A DNA stretch of 10,482 nt, taken from Sulfurimonadaceae bacterium. Its GTDB lineage: Bacteria > Campylobacterota > Campylobacteria > Campylobacterales > Sulfurimonadaceae. Of this stretch, positions 1-6,409 are shown one piece after another; position 1 is the first letter of the stretch, and the number at the start of each line of letters is the position of its first letter. The notes beneath the pieces were generated by a model. It made no database searches. It had not been told where the DNA came from and saw only the letters and a list, made by a program, of their open reading frames with translations. The position numbers were made by a program, and so were the translations under genes. The stretch covers positions 1 to 10,482 of the forward strand of contig JAPHSI010000234.1 of the NCBI GenBank assembly GCA_026193155.1, in the 5' to 3' direction.

Positions 1-725
1 GAACCGTGAGTGTAAAATGTCTCCACGAAAGCTTTGAAAAAATCAAATACATCCTCTTTATGTAAAAATATATCTACATCTTGTGCTACATCTGTATTTT
101 TACCGCCCATATAAACATTAAAACCAAATACTCCATCTTTTTTTGCCAAAGCAAAGTAGATATCGTTTGCAAAAAATGAGTTTACATTTACAGAATTTCC
201 TGAAATTCCTATAGATACACGGCGAGGTAGCATACCGACATAGCGTGGATTTTCTAATATAAAGTCTTGCATCTGCTCGATTATAGGATAACACTCAATC
301 TTACTCTCAGCGATAACACCGTCATATGCATCTGTGACTATATTTCTTATGTTGTCTCCAAAGCTTTGCCAGGTTGTGAGATTTAAAGAGTTGATGCGTT
401 TATGTATCTCTAAAACATCATCTACGTATATATCGTGTAGTTGAATTCCCCCGCGTGCAGTCATAACTATAGTTAAGTCATACTCTTTTACTATCTCTGC
501 AATAGCTTGAAACTCTTTTGTTCCGATGCGTCCACCGGCTAAACGGATGCGTATTGTAAACTCATCTTCTAAAAAATCGGTTGTAAAAATACCAAAATCT
601 TGAAGATAAAATCTATCACCCTCACCAAGGTTTTCAAAATCTAAATTTTCAAAATCTTTGTAATAGTCTATAGGTCTTAGTCTTGCTTTGTATTTTTCTC
701 GTTTATTTAGTTTCTCATCTACCAC
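1..725 (-). CDS. Siroheme nitrite/sulfite reductase, N-terminal 241 residues (runs off the left edge)
   Basis: This reads as the N-terminal half of a siroheme/[4Fe-4S] reductase (NirA/CysI superfamily), which carries out six-electron reduction of sulfite to sulfide or nitrite to ammonia in the cytoplasm. The frame is open from a GTG start at 725 to the window edge, with AAAAGGAT 6 nt upstream (731-738). Residues about 36-100 form the ferredoxin-like half-domain, with RIRLAGGRIG (59-68) and the TARGGIQ motif (89-95). The reductase core begins at TTWQSFGDNIRN (117-128), matching the family GDNxRN motif. LPRRVSIGISG (166-176) follows and deviates from the usual LPRKxK. The cysteines that ligate the cluster and siroheme should lie in the missing C-terminal half, so they cannot be checked. 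Sulfite versus nitrite cannot be settled here. The divergent cysteine synthase gene favours sulfite. Confidence 0.85.
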   Translation of the reverse strand, partial: MVDEKLNKREKYKARLRPIDYYKDFENLDFENLGEGDRFYLQDFGIFTTDFLEDEFTIRIRLAGGRIGTKEFQAIAEIVKEYDLTIVMTARGGIQLHDIYVDDVLEIHKRINSLNLTTWQSFGDNIRNIVTDAYDGVIAESKIECYPIIEQMQDFILENPRYVGMLPRRVSIGISGNSVNVNSFFANDIYFALAKKDGVFGFNVYMGGKNTDVAQDVDIFLHKEDVFDFFKAFVETFYTHG

Positions 726-749
726 AACATATCCTTTTAAAAGATGTTT

Positions 750-758
750 ATTATAACA
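750..758 (-). promoter_or_regulatory. Predicted extended -10 promoter of the nitrite/sulfite reductase gene
   Basis: On the minus strand the sequence reads TGTTATAAT, an extended -10 (TGnTATAAT), with the TATAAT hexamer at 755-750. Transcription would start near 743, giving a leader of about 18 nt that carries the AAAAGGAT ribosome binding site. No convincing -35 is visible, which is usual for sigma-70 promoters in Campylobacterota. Confidence 0.6.
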
Positions 759-826
759 AGTGAAAAAAACTTTTGAATTGATTTAAGTCATTATATTTAT
801 TGGCTTTTAGCAAATTAAAATCTATA

Positions 827-835
827 TGATATAAT
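827..835 (+). promoter_or_regulatory. Predicted extended -10 promoter of the phosphatase-cysK unit
   Basis: The plus strand reads TGATATAAT, an exact TGnTATAAT, with the hexamer at 830-835. The predicted start near 842 leaves a leader of about 43 nt before the TTG start at 885. The 726-884 gap therefore holds back-to-back promoters for the reductase and this unit. I see no riboswitch-like or strong hairpin structure in it. Confidence 0.6.
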
Positions 836-884
836 TTGTGCCAATATAAAAATAATGTATTTAATAAGTTAAAAGGTAATATAC

Positions 885-1328
885 TTGGATTCTATTATAT
901 TTGTTTGTTTGGGAAATATTTGCCGATCACCCTTAGCTGAGGGTATAGCGAAAAAATATATTAAAGATAAGTCATTAGATATTAAAGTTGATTCTGCCGG
1001 AACAGGCGATTGGCATGTTGGTGAAAACCCATGTCTAAACTCCATAAAAGTTGCAAAGAAAAATGGTATAGATATATCAAAGTTAGTGTCAAGACAGGTA
1101 AAAAAAGAGGATTTTAAAACCTATGATTTAGTTGTAGCACTTGATGACAATAATCTTAGTGATTTAAATAATTTAGGTGCAAAAAATCTTGTAAAACTAG
1201 GTGATTTTGGATTTAACGGGGATGATGTTCCTGACCCTTATTTTTACAATGGTTTTGAAGGCTTTGATAAAGTTTATGATATGATACAAAAATGTGTAAT
1301 AAACTTGATTGATGAATATACTAAGTAG
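885..1328 (+). CDS. Low-molecular-weight protein tyrosine phosphatase
   Basis: This is a 147-residue cytoplasmic low-molecular-weight phosphotyrosine phosphatase, the usual length for the family. The P-loop VCLGNICRSPLAEG (7-20) carries the nucleophile Cys8 and phosphate-binding Arg14 of the C-X5-R-S signature. The general acid is Asp117 in the DPY motif (117-119). The start is TTG, supported by AAAAGG at 871-876, because the P-loop must lie within the first 15 residues and no ATG fits. It is first in a unit with cysteine synthase 18 bp downstream. Family members dephosphorylate bacterial tyrosine kinases of polysaccharide export or protein arginine phosphates. No kinase or capsule gene is nearby, so the substrate is unknown. 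ArsC-type arsenate reductases share the fold, but the DPY acid and the overall pattern fit a phosphatase better. Confidence 0.93.
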   Translation: MDSIIFVCLGNICRSPLAEGIAKKYIKDKSLDIKVDSAGTGDWHVGENPCLNSIKVAKKNGIDISKLVSRQVKKEDFKTYDLVVALDDNNLSDLNNLGAKNLVKLGDFGFNGDDVPDPYFYNGFEGFDKVYDMIQKCVINLIDEYTK

Positions 1329-1346
1329 TCTAAAAGGAAGATAATT

Positions 1347-2276
1347 ATGGCAAATATTGCAAATGATGTAACTGAACTTATAGGGAATACACCTCTTGTT
1401 AGATTAAATAAAGCATCTCAAATAACAGGTGCTACTATTCTTGGAAAATGTGAATTTATGAATCCAACAAGTTCTGTAAAAGACAGGCTTGGGTTTAATA
1501 TGATCAGACGTGCACAAGAGAGGGGTCTTATAAATGAAAAATCTACAATTATTGAGCCGACAAGTGGAAATACCGGTATAGCATTAGCTGCAAATTGTGC
1601 TGCACAAAATTTAAAACTTGTTCTGACTATGCCTGAATCTATGAGTATAGAAAGACGTAACCTGCTTAAAGCACTTGGGGCTGAAGTAGTTTTAACACCT
1701 GCAGAAAAAGGTATGAACGGTGCGATTGAAAAAGCAAAAGAGCTTGAAGCCCTGACAAATAACTCTATAATCCTTCAGCAGTTTGAAAGCGATGCAAATG
1801 CAGAGATTCATGAACTCACAACTGCAAGGGAAATATTACGTGATACAGATGCACAAGTAGATGCATTTGTAGCAGCAGTTGGGACTGGTGGTACACTTAC
1901 CGGTACTGCAAACGTATTAAAAAAAGAGATTCAAAATATTGCTGTATTTGCAGTAGAGCCAAAAGATTCTCCTGTCCTATCAGGTGGAAAGAGCGGTCCA
2001 CATAAAATTCAAGGAATCGGTGCTGGTTTTATTCCAAAAGTATTAGATACATCAGTATACGGCGAAGTAATTCAAGTTAGCAATGAAGATGCTATAGAAA
2101 CAGCAAAGATGTTGGCACGTGAAGAAGGTCTTCTTGTTGGCATCTCTGCAGGAGCTAACGTGTGGGCTACGATACAGGTGGCTTCAAGGGATGAGTTTAG
2201 AGGTAAGATTTTAGTAACCGTTCTTTGCGATACTGGTGAGAGATACTTAAGTACAGCACTTTTTAATGAAGAATGA
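1347..2276 (+). CDS. cysK: Cysteine synthase (O-acetylserine sulfhydrylase)
   Basis: This PLP enzyme of fold type II converts O-acetylserine and sulfide to cysteine and acetate. It has 309 residues, normal for CysK. NPTSSVKDR (39-47) contains the PLP lysine Lys45. TSGNTG (72-77) is the substrate-binding loop, GTGGT (179-183) holds the PLP phosphate, GISAGAN near 265-271 contains the serine that contacts the PLP ring nitrogen, and TGERYLST near the end is typical of CysK. AAAGGA lies 8 nt before the ATG. Two positions differ from the usual pattern: FESDANAEIHELTTAREI (146-163) where most members have FxNPANPxxHxxTTGPEI, and Cys instead of Pro before DTGERYLST. The gene follows the phosphatase by 18 bp and overlaps the next gene by 11 bp. 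With the divergent reductase it would complete sulfide assimilation. A CysM-type or cystathionine beta-synthase-like specificity cannot be excluded. Confidence 0.93.
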   Translation: MANIANDVTELIGNTPLVRLNKASQITGATILGKCEFMNPTSSVKDRLGFNMIRRAQERGLINEKSTIIEPTSGNTGIALAANCAAQNLKLVLTMPESMSIERRNLLKALGAEVVLTPAEKGMNGAIEKAKELEALTNNSIILQQFESDANAEIHELTTAREILRDTDAQVDAFVAAVGTGGTLTGTANVLKKEIQNIAVFAVEPKDSPVLSGGKSGPHKIQGIGAGFIPKVLDTSVYGEVIQVSNEDAIETAKMLAREEGLLVGISAGANVWATIQVASRDEFRGKILVTVLCDTGERYLSTALFNEE

Positions 2277-2862
2277 ATTTTTAGAGACAATAAAAATTGA
2301 TGCAGGAGAGGTTTGGCATCTTAAATATCACCAACAAAGATATGAAAGTGTCTTAAAACATTTCGGTGTGTATGCTCATAAAAATCTTGAAGATTTTATA
2401 GATGCACCAAATAGCGGTTTATACAGATGCAGGCTTGTCTACACTCCACAAGATATAGAATACATAAATATTGAGTATATAGAATATGAAAAGAAAGATA
2501 TAAAAACTCTAAAACTTGTATATGATGATAGAGTAGATTACTCATTAAAATCTACAGACAGGTTAGCCTTAAATAAACTCTATGACGAGCGGGCAGAAGC
2601 AGATGATATTCTTATTGTCAAAGATGGGTATGTAACAGATACCTCTATAGCAAATATTGCTTTTTTTGATGGAACTTGGAAGACACCATCCACTCCACTT
2701 TTAAAAGGTACTACAAGACAGAGATTATTGGACACGGGTAAAATCCAAGAAGAAGATATAAAAGTTCAAGACATAGAGAATTTTTCTAAAGTAGCACTAT
2801 TAAATGCTATGATAGATTTTGATATAATTGCAGATGAAAATATAAAGGATGTTTTTTGTTAG
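2266..2862 (+). CDS. pabC: Short class IV aminotransferase-fold protein, probable aminodeoxychorismate lyase
   Basis: This 198-residue protein belongs to the class IV PLP aminotransferase/lyase fold. It opens with FLETIKIDAGEVWHLKYHQQR (5-25), the pattern seen in PabC-like proteins and in the C-terminal half of PabB-PabC fusions. Lys95 in SLKSTDR aligns with the PLP lysine. TDTSIANIAFF near 129-139 and PSTPLLKGTTRQRLL near 142-156 are the conserved cofactor and substrate segments. The likely reaction is conversion of 4-amino-4-deoxychorismate to 4-aminobenzoate and pyruvate for folate synthesis. It is shorter than E. coli PabC (about 270 residues), mainly at the N-terminal domain. The start lies 11 bp inside cysK, so translation is probably coupled. 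The function is inferred by family. Another amino-acid transaminase or D-amino-acid activity is possible but less likely. Confidence 0.78.
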   Translation: MKNEFLETIKIDAGEVWHLKYHQQRYESVLKHFGVYAHKNLEDFIDAPNSGLYRCRLVYTPQDIEYINIEYIEYEKKDIKTLKLVYDDRVDYSLKSTDRLALNKLYDERAEADDILIVKDGYVTDTSIANIAFFDGTWKTPSTPLLKGTTRQRLLDTGKIQEEDIKVQDIENFSKVALLNAMIDFDIIADENIKDVFC

Positions 2863-3317
2863 AAGATTTGATTGAAGATGAAGGTTTTGCAAAAGTTATG
2901 AAAAATAATATTGCACAACTTATCATTTATCTATTTGAAAAAGATAAAAATTTTGGAATACTGTGTAATATTTCAGATGTAGATTTTTCTCCTGAGTTGC
3001 CTGAAGATATTTTATCCCAATTTCATAGCATGACTTTGTTTTTCTTGGCAGGATATACGTTTGAAACTGCTAGAATTGAAGATGAAAACTTGGTATTTGA
3101 AGCTGGATTTGGAACAGACAATTTTGGTTCAGTAGTAAATGTCCCACTACTTAGTATTGTACAAATTATAATTGATGAACAGCCTATATTTATAAATCTT
3201 TCAAAATATAAAAAGAAAGAACAAGCAAATAATTCAGAGAAAGTGGATGAAGAGGGTGTAGAGAACTCAATGAATATGTTTTTATCAAATCCTGAGAACT
3301 CTAAGTTCCTAAAATAG
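2856..3317 (+). CDS. Unassigned 153-residue acidic protein, possible SspB-like ClpX adaptor
   Basis: I do not recognise this as a named Campylobacterota family. The start is TTG, overlapping the previous gene by 7 bp, with AAGGA 6 nt upstream (2845-2849). There is no signal peptide or membrane helix. Residues about 19-118 look like a compact alpha/beta domain. They are followed by a charged, low-complexity linker (119-138) and a short C-terminal segment ending SKFLK. By eye, VDFSPELPED (42-51) and LVFEAGFGTDN through VVNVPLLSIV (79-102) resemble the SspB fold, where a segment like FxxxFxGxxxxVxVPLxAV forms the ssrA-tag-binding domain. A flexible linker and a short hydrophobic/basic tail that docks on ClpX complete that architecture. 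The match is a memory-based comparison, not an alignment. The stop codon and last codons lie inside a terminator hairpin. Confidence 0.85.
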   Translation: MLEDLIEDEGFAKVMKNNIAQLIIYLFEKDKNFGILCNISDVDFSPELPEDILSQFHSMTLFFLAGYTFETARIEDENLVFEAGFGTDNFGSVVNVPLLSIVQIIIDEQPIFINLSKYKKKEQANNSEKVDEEGVENSMNMFLSNPENSKFLK

Positions 3318-3330
3318 GAACTATATTTTA
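3304..3330 (+). terminator. Predicted intrinsic terminator overlapping the stop codons of two convergent genes
   Basis: AGTTCCTA (3304-3311) and TAGGAACT (3315-3322) form a perfect 8-bp stem with an AAA loop, followed on the plus strand by the T-rich TATATTTTATTT. The stem contains the TAG of the upstream gene (3315-3317) and two bases of the LysR stop codon. The T-tract is interrupted and the stem is short, so efficiency may be modest. On the minus strand the hairpin is not followed by a T-run, so it is less convincing as a terminator for the LysR gene. Confidence 0.65.
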
Positions 3331-4223
3331 TTTAAAGAAAGTAAGTAGCTAACTACATTATCCACGAAAGCATCGTGTTTTCTTTCTTTAGAGTATGCGA
3401 TGTAAAACTTACGTTCCATCTTAAAGTTTTTAAGTCTTGCACAATATAGTCTTTCATTATCAACATCGTCTTTAATAACATGTCTACTCATAATAGATAC
3501 TAATGGACGCTCCGCATCTTTGTTAGAGTGTAATATTGCTTCTTTAATTGCCGTTGGAGACTCCATAACACTTACTACATTAAAGTTGTTACACTGAACA
3601 CCTAACTCTTCAAAAACTTCGGCAGTCAATCTTCTTGTATGCGATTGTTCATCACGACAAATCCAGTCAAACTCCATTAAATCATCACCGCTTAATTGTT
3701 TTTTTATAGGTTGGTTTGAAAAAACTACAAGCTCGTCTTCTATCCACTCTCTATAGATAATATCATCTCTAAATACAGGAGATTCTATTAATGCTAAATC
3801 AATTTTTTTATCTTCAAGAGCATCTATAATATTAGATGACTTATCTACATTCATATGAACTTCGTTGTCTATTCTTTTTTTGATCTCACCTATATAATTT
3901 GGAAGTACATAGTTACCGATAGCGTTAGATGAACCTATTACAAAAGTAAACTCTTTATTAATAATACTAATAAGTTCTTTTTCACTGTTTTCTATAGCTT
4001 TTTCAAGTCTTTTTGCTATTCTATAAAGATCTTCCCCTTCTTTAGTTAGCAAAATACCATTCTTTTTTCTTTGAACAATCTTCGTATCAAGATAGTCTTC
4101 AATGAACTTTATTTGTTGTGTAACAGCAGGTTGAGAGATACCAAGCTTCGCTGAAGCTTTAGAAAAACTCTTCTCTTTTGTCACCATCAAAAATGTTTGC
4201 AATTTAGCAAAATCTTTTAACAT
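3321..4223 (-). CDS. LysR-family transcriptional regulator
   Basis: This is a 300-residue LysR-type DNA-binding regulator of standard length. The N-terminal winged helix-turn-helix spans about residues 4-63, with the signature SFSKASAKLGISQPAVTQQI (19-38) and then RKKNGILLTKEGE. A linker helix and a two-lobed periplasmic-binding-protein-like effector domain follow (about 90-295). The ATG at 4223 has AGGA 6 nt upstream. It converges on the preceding unit with 3 bp between stop codons and is divergent from pcrA. LysR regulators usually sense a small molecule and repress their own promoter. The inverted repeat at 4268-4298 sits just upstream of its -10 and is a plausible binding site. Effector and targets are unknown. 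A CysB-like sulfur role is tempting from the neighbourhood but nothing in the sequence shows it. Confidence 0.93.
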   Translation of the reverse strand: MLKDFAKLQTFLMVTKEKSFSKASAKLGISQPAVTQQIKFIEDYLDTKIVQRKKNGILLTKEGEDLYRIAKRLEKAIENSEKELISIINKEFTFVIGSSNAIGNYVLPNYIGEIKKRIDNEVHMNVDKSSNIIDALEDKKIDLALIESPVFRDDIIYREWIEDELVVFSNQPIKKQLSGDDLMEFDWICRDEQSHTRRLTAEVFEELGVQCNNFNVVSVMESPTAIKEAILHSNKDAERPLVSIMSRHVIKDDVDNERLYCARLKNFKMERKFYIAYSKERKHDAFVDNVVSYLLSLNKI

Positions 4224-4254
4224 AATAATTCCTATAAGTTTAAGTAATGATGAA

Positions 4255-4260
4255 ATTATA
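4255..4260 (-). promoter_or_regulatory. Predicted -10 element of the LysR gene
   Basis: The minus strand reads TATAAT at 4260-4255, about 32 bp upstream of the ATG, which gives a short leader carrying the AGGA ribosome binding site. No TG extension is correctly placed and no clear -35 is visible. The inverted repeat at 4268-4298 would cover the -35 region, a typical place for autorepression. Confidence 0.45.
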
Positions 4261-4267
4261 ACTCATT

Positions 4268-4298
4268 ATTATAATAAAAGCAATATTTTTATTATAAT
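4268..4298. repeat. Perfect 12-bp inverted repeat between divergent promoters, candidate operator
   Basis: ATTATAATAAAA (4268-4279) and TTTTATTATAAT (4287-4298) are exact reverse complements separated by 7 bp (GCAATAT). The 31-bp dyad lies between the LysR -10 (4255-4260) and the pcrA -10 (4314-4319). LysR-type regulators commonly bind AT-rich interrupted dyads in such places. Each arm consists only of A and T in an AT-rich gap, so chance formation is more likely than for a mixed-base repeat. It lacks a GC-containing stem and does not look like a terminator. Confidence 0.55.
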
Positions 4299-4310
4299 TT
4301 AGAAATTTTT

Positions 4311-4319
4311 TGATATAAT
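4311..4319 (+). promoter_or_regulatory. Predicted extended -10 promoter of the pcrA-truB-csrA-ispE unit
   Basis: The plus strand reads TGATATAAT, identical to the element before the phosphatase gene, with the hexamer at 4314-4319. Transcription would start near 4326, leaving a leader of about 25 nt before the ATG at 4351. No -35 is evident. Confidence 0.6.
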
Positions 4320-4350
4320 AAATAAAATTGAATCAAATTTAGTGGGATGT

Positions 4351-6399
4351 ATGGAAAAGATTTTTTCAAAATTGAACGAAGAGCAGGGTACTGCCGTAAA
4401 ACAGACGGAGGGACCAGTATTGATTTTAGCCGGAGCAGGTAGTGGAAAAACAACTACTATAGTCTCTAGGCTTGCTTATCTTATTAAGGGTGTGGGAATA
4501 CCCGCTTCAAATACTTTAACTCTTACATTTACAAATAAAGCTGCAAAAGAGATGCGTGAACGTGCTCTAAGTATGATGGAAGAGATTTCTTATCCACCAC
4601 TTTTATGTACATTTCATAAGTTTGGGCTTTTGTTTTTAAAATTCAATATTCACTTAATGGGCAGAAAAAACAACTTTGTCGTAATCGATACAGATGATAA
4701 AAAAAGAATAATTAAAAAGATAAACTCAGAGATAGCTACTCCACTGATAGCAAGTGAAATATCAAGATATAAAAATTCGCTTATGACACCTGACGATGCA
4801 TATAAACAAGCTGAACTTTACAACTACCAGCAGATTGCTAAGGTTTATGAAGAATATGAAGCTTACTTGGCAGAGAATAACCTTGTCGATTTTGATGATT
4901 TAATAGCTCTTACCTATAAACTTTTAGAGGATAATCCCGAGCTTGCTAAAAAAACAAGTGAAAAGTACCAGTACATTATGGTGGACGAGTATCAAGATAC
5001 AAACGAACTACAACTAAAGCTTTTACAAAAACTGTGTTCAACTCACAATAATATATGTGTAGTAGGGGATGATGATCAGAGTATCTATGGTTGGCGTGGT
5101 GCACATATAAGAAATATTATGGAGTTTGATAAGGATTTTGAAAATACGGCTGTGTTTAAACTTCAAAACAATTACCGTTCACGTGAGCCGATTTTAAAAG
5201 TTGCAAATGCTTTGATAGAACATAACCGTTCACGTCTTGGAAAAGAGCTTAAACCGACTCGTGGTGGCGGAGAAGATGTAGTTGTTTTAAACTCACATGA
5301 TGAGAGTGAAGAAGCTAGAAAAATAGCTTCAAATATAAGCAAACTTATGGACTCCGGTGTTAGTGCAAAAGATATTGCCGTGCTTTACCGTGTAAATGTA
5401 CTCTCACGCTCAATAGAAGAAGGACTAAACCGTGCTAGGATTAATTATAAGCTAGTCGGTGGACAACGTTTTTATGATAGAGCAGAAGTCAAGGATTTAA
5501 TCTCATATATTCGTGTTATTACAAATGTACATGATGATTTCTCCTTTAAAAGAATTATAAATAAACCTAAGCGTGGACTTGGAAAAGCAAGTGTAGATAA
5601 ACTAGAACTAGCAGCTCATGCGGCTGAGAAGTCAATCTTTGATTTTATAAAAAGTTCTAGTTTGGCTGAGTTAGAAGCACTAGTAAGAAAGAAAAATGCA
5701 AAAACTTTAAAACAATTTATTAAAGATATAGCAAGTGTAGCTAAGGTTGCACAAGAATCTACATATGATTTTATTGATGTCCTCGAGGACACGTTTAATT
5801 TAAAAGATATTTATAAATCTCAACCAGACGAGCAAGACAGAATCCTAAATATGGACGAATTTTACGCTCTTTTTCGTGATTTTATAAAAAATAATCCAGA
5901 ATCAGGTTTAGATGAGTTTTTAAACGAGCTAACACTTCAGAGTGAACAAGACCAGGTTGAGGGTGAGAGCATCTATATGATGAGTATACATGCATCTAAA
6001 GGTCTTGAGTTTGACCATATCTTCATAATAGGTATGGAAGAGGGCTTTTTACCACTTGTGGGTGATGGAAGTGACTTAGAGGAGGAGAGACGTCTTGGTT
6101 ATGTTTCTTTTACACGTGCGAAAGAAAAACTGGTACTTTCTCATGTTGGAAGTCGTTTTTATAAAGGTCGTAGAAGTGACTTGGAAAAATCAAGGTTTTT
6201 TAATGAAGCGGGACTTTGTCAAGGAAGCTTGAAAGTACAGAAAAATACGTCTTTTAAAAAGGGTGATTTAGTCCGTCATAAAATCTTTGGTACTGGACGT
6301 ATTCTTGGTGTATCTAAAGCAGGAAAAGAGTTCAAACTCAACATAAACTTTGCAGGTACGAAAAAAGATATACTTGCTTCATTTATAGAGCGATTATAA
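4351..6399 (+). CDS. pcrA: UvrD/PcrA-type superfamily 1 DNA helicase
   Basis: This 682-residue SF1A 3'-5' helicase acts in nucleotide excision and mismatch repair and in removing proteins from DNA. All motifs are present: the Q-motif LNEEQ (8-12), Walker A AGAGSGKT (27-34), Walker B VDEYQDTN (from 211), motif III VVGDDDQSIYGWRGA (237-251), motif IV NNYRSREP, motif V MMSIHASKGLEFD, and motif VI RRLGYVSFTRAKEKL (580-594). The C-terminal segment GDLVRHKIFGTGRI (from about 638) is the Tudor-like domain that binds RNA polymerase in PcrA/UvrD, which argues against Rep. I chose the ATG at 4351, where the protein begins MEKIFSKLNEEQ as in the family. The in-frame GTG at 4342 would add three residues but has no ribosome binding site. 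truB follows by about 10 bp. uvrD is an equally valid symbol. Confidence 0.95.
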   Translation: MEKIFSKLNEEQGTAVKQTEGPVLILAGAGSGKTTTIVSRLAYLIKGVGIPASNTLTLTFTNKAAKEMRERALSMMEEISYPPLLCTFHKFGLLFLKFNIHLMGRKNNFVVIDTDDKKRIIKKINSEIATPLIASEISRYKNSLMTPDDAYKQAELYNYQQIAKVYEEYEAYLAENNLVDFDDLIALTYKLLEDNPELAKKTSEKYQYIMVDEYQDTNELQLKLLQKLCSTHNNICVVGDDDQSIYGWRGAHIRNIMEFDKDFENTAVFKLQNNYRSREPILKVANALIEHNRSRLGKELKPTRGGGEDVVVLNSHDESEEARKIASNISKLMDSGVSAKDIAVLYRVNVLSRSIEEGLNRARINYKLVGGQRFYDRAEVKDLISYIRVITNVHDDFSFKRIINKPKRGLGKASVDKLELAAHAAEKSIFDFIKSSSLAELEALVRKKNAKTLKQFIKDIASVAKVAQESTYDFIDVLEDTFNLKDIYKSQPDEQDRILNMDEFYALFRDFIKNNPESGLDEFLNELTLQSEQDQVEGESIYMMSIHASKGLEFDHIFIIGMEEGFLPLVGDGSDLEEERRLGYVSFTRAKEKLVLSHVGSRFYKGRRSDLEKSRFFNEAGLCQGSLKVQKNTSFKKGDLVRHKIFGTGRILGVSKAGKEFKLNINFAGTKKDILASFIERL

Positions 6400-6409
6400 A
6401 TGGTTGTGT

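Noticed and set aside
726..884. Riboswitch, T-box or small RNA in the 159-bp gap before the phosphatase gene
   Set aside because: The leaders are only about 18 and 43 nt, and I see no stable stem followed by a T-run. Two divergent promoters explain the gap.
2072..2290. Minus-strand open frame of 72 codons
   Set aside because: It lies opposite the strongly conserved C-terminal part of cysK, has no ribosome binding site or recognisable protein pattern, and is explained as antisense of that gene.
4342..4350. GTG at 4342 as the pcrA start
   Set aside because: No ribosome binding site precedes it, and the ATG at 4351 gives the N-terminus expected for the family.
6404..6409. TTG at 6404 as the truB start
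   Set aside because: The ATG at 6410 gives the expected MNRLFVAYKP opening, and the TTG has no better ribosome binding site.
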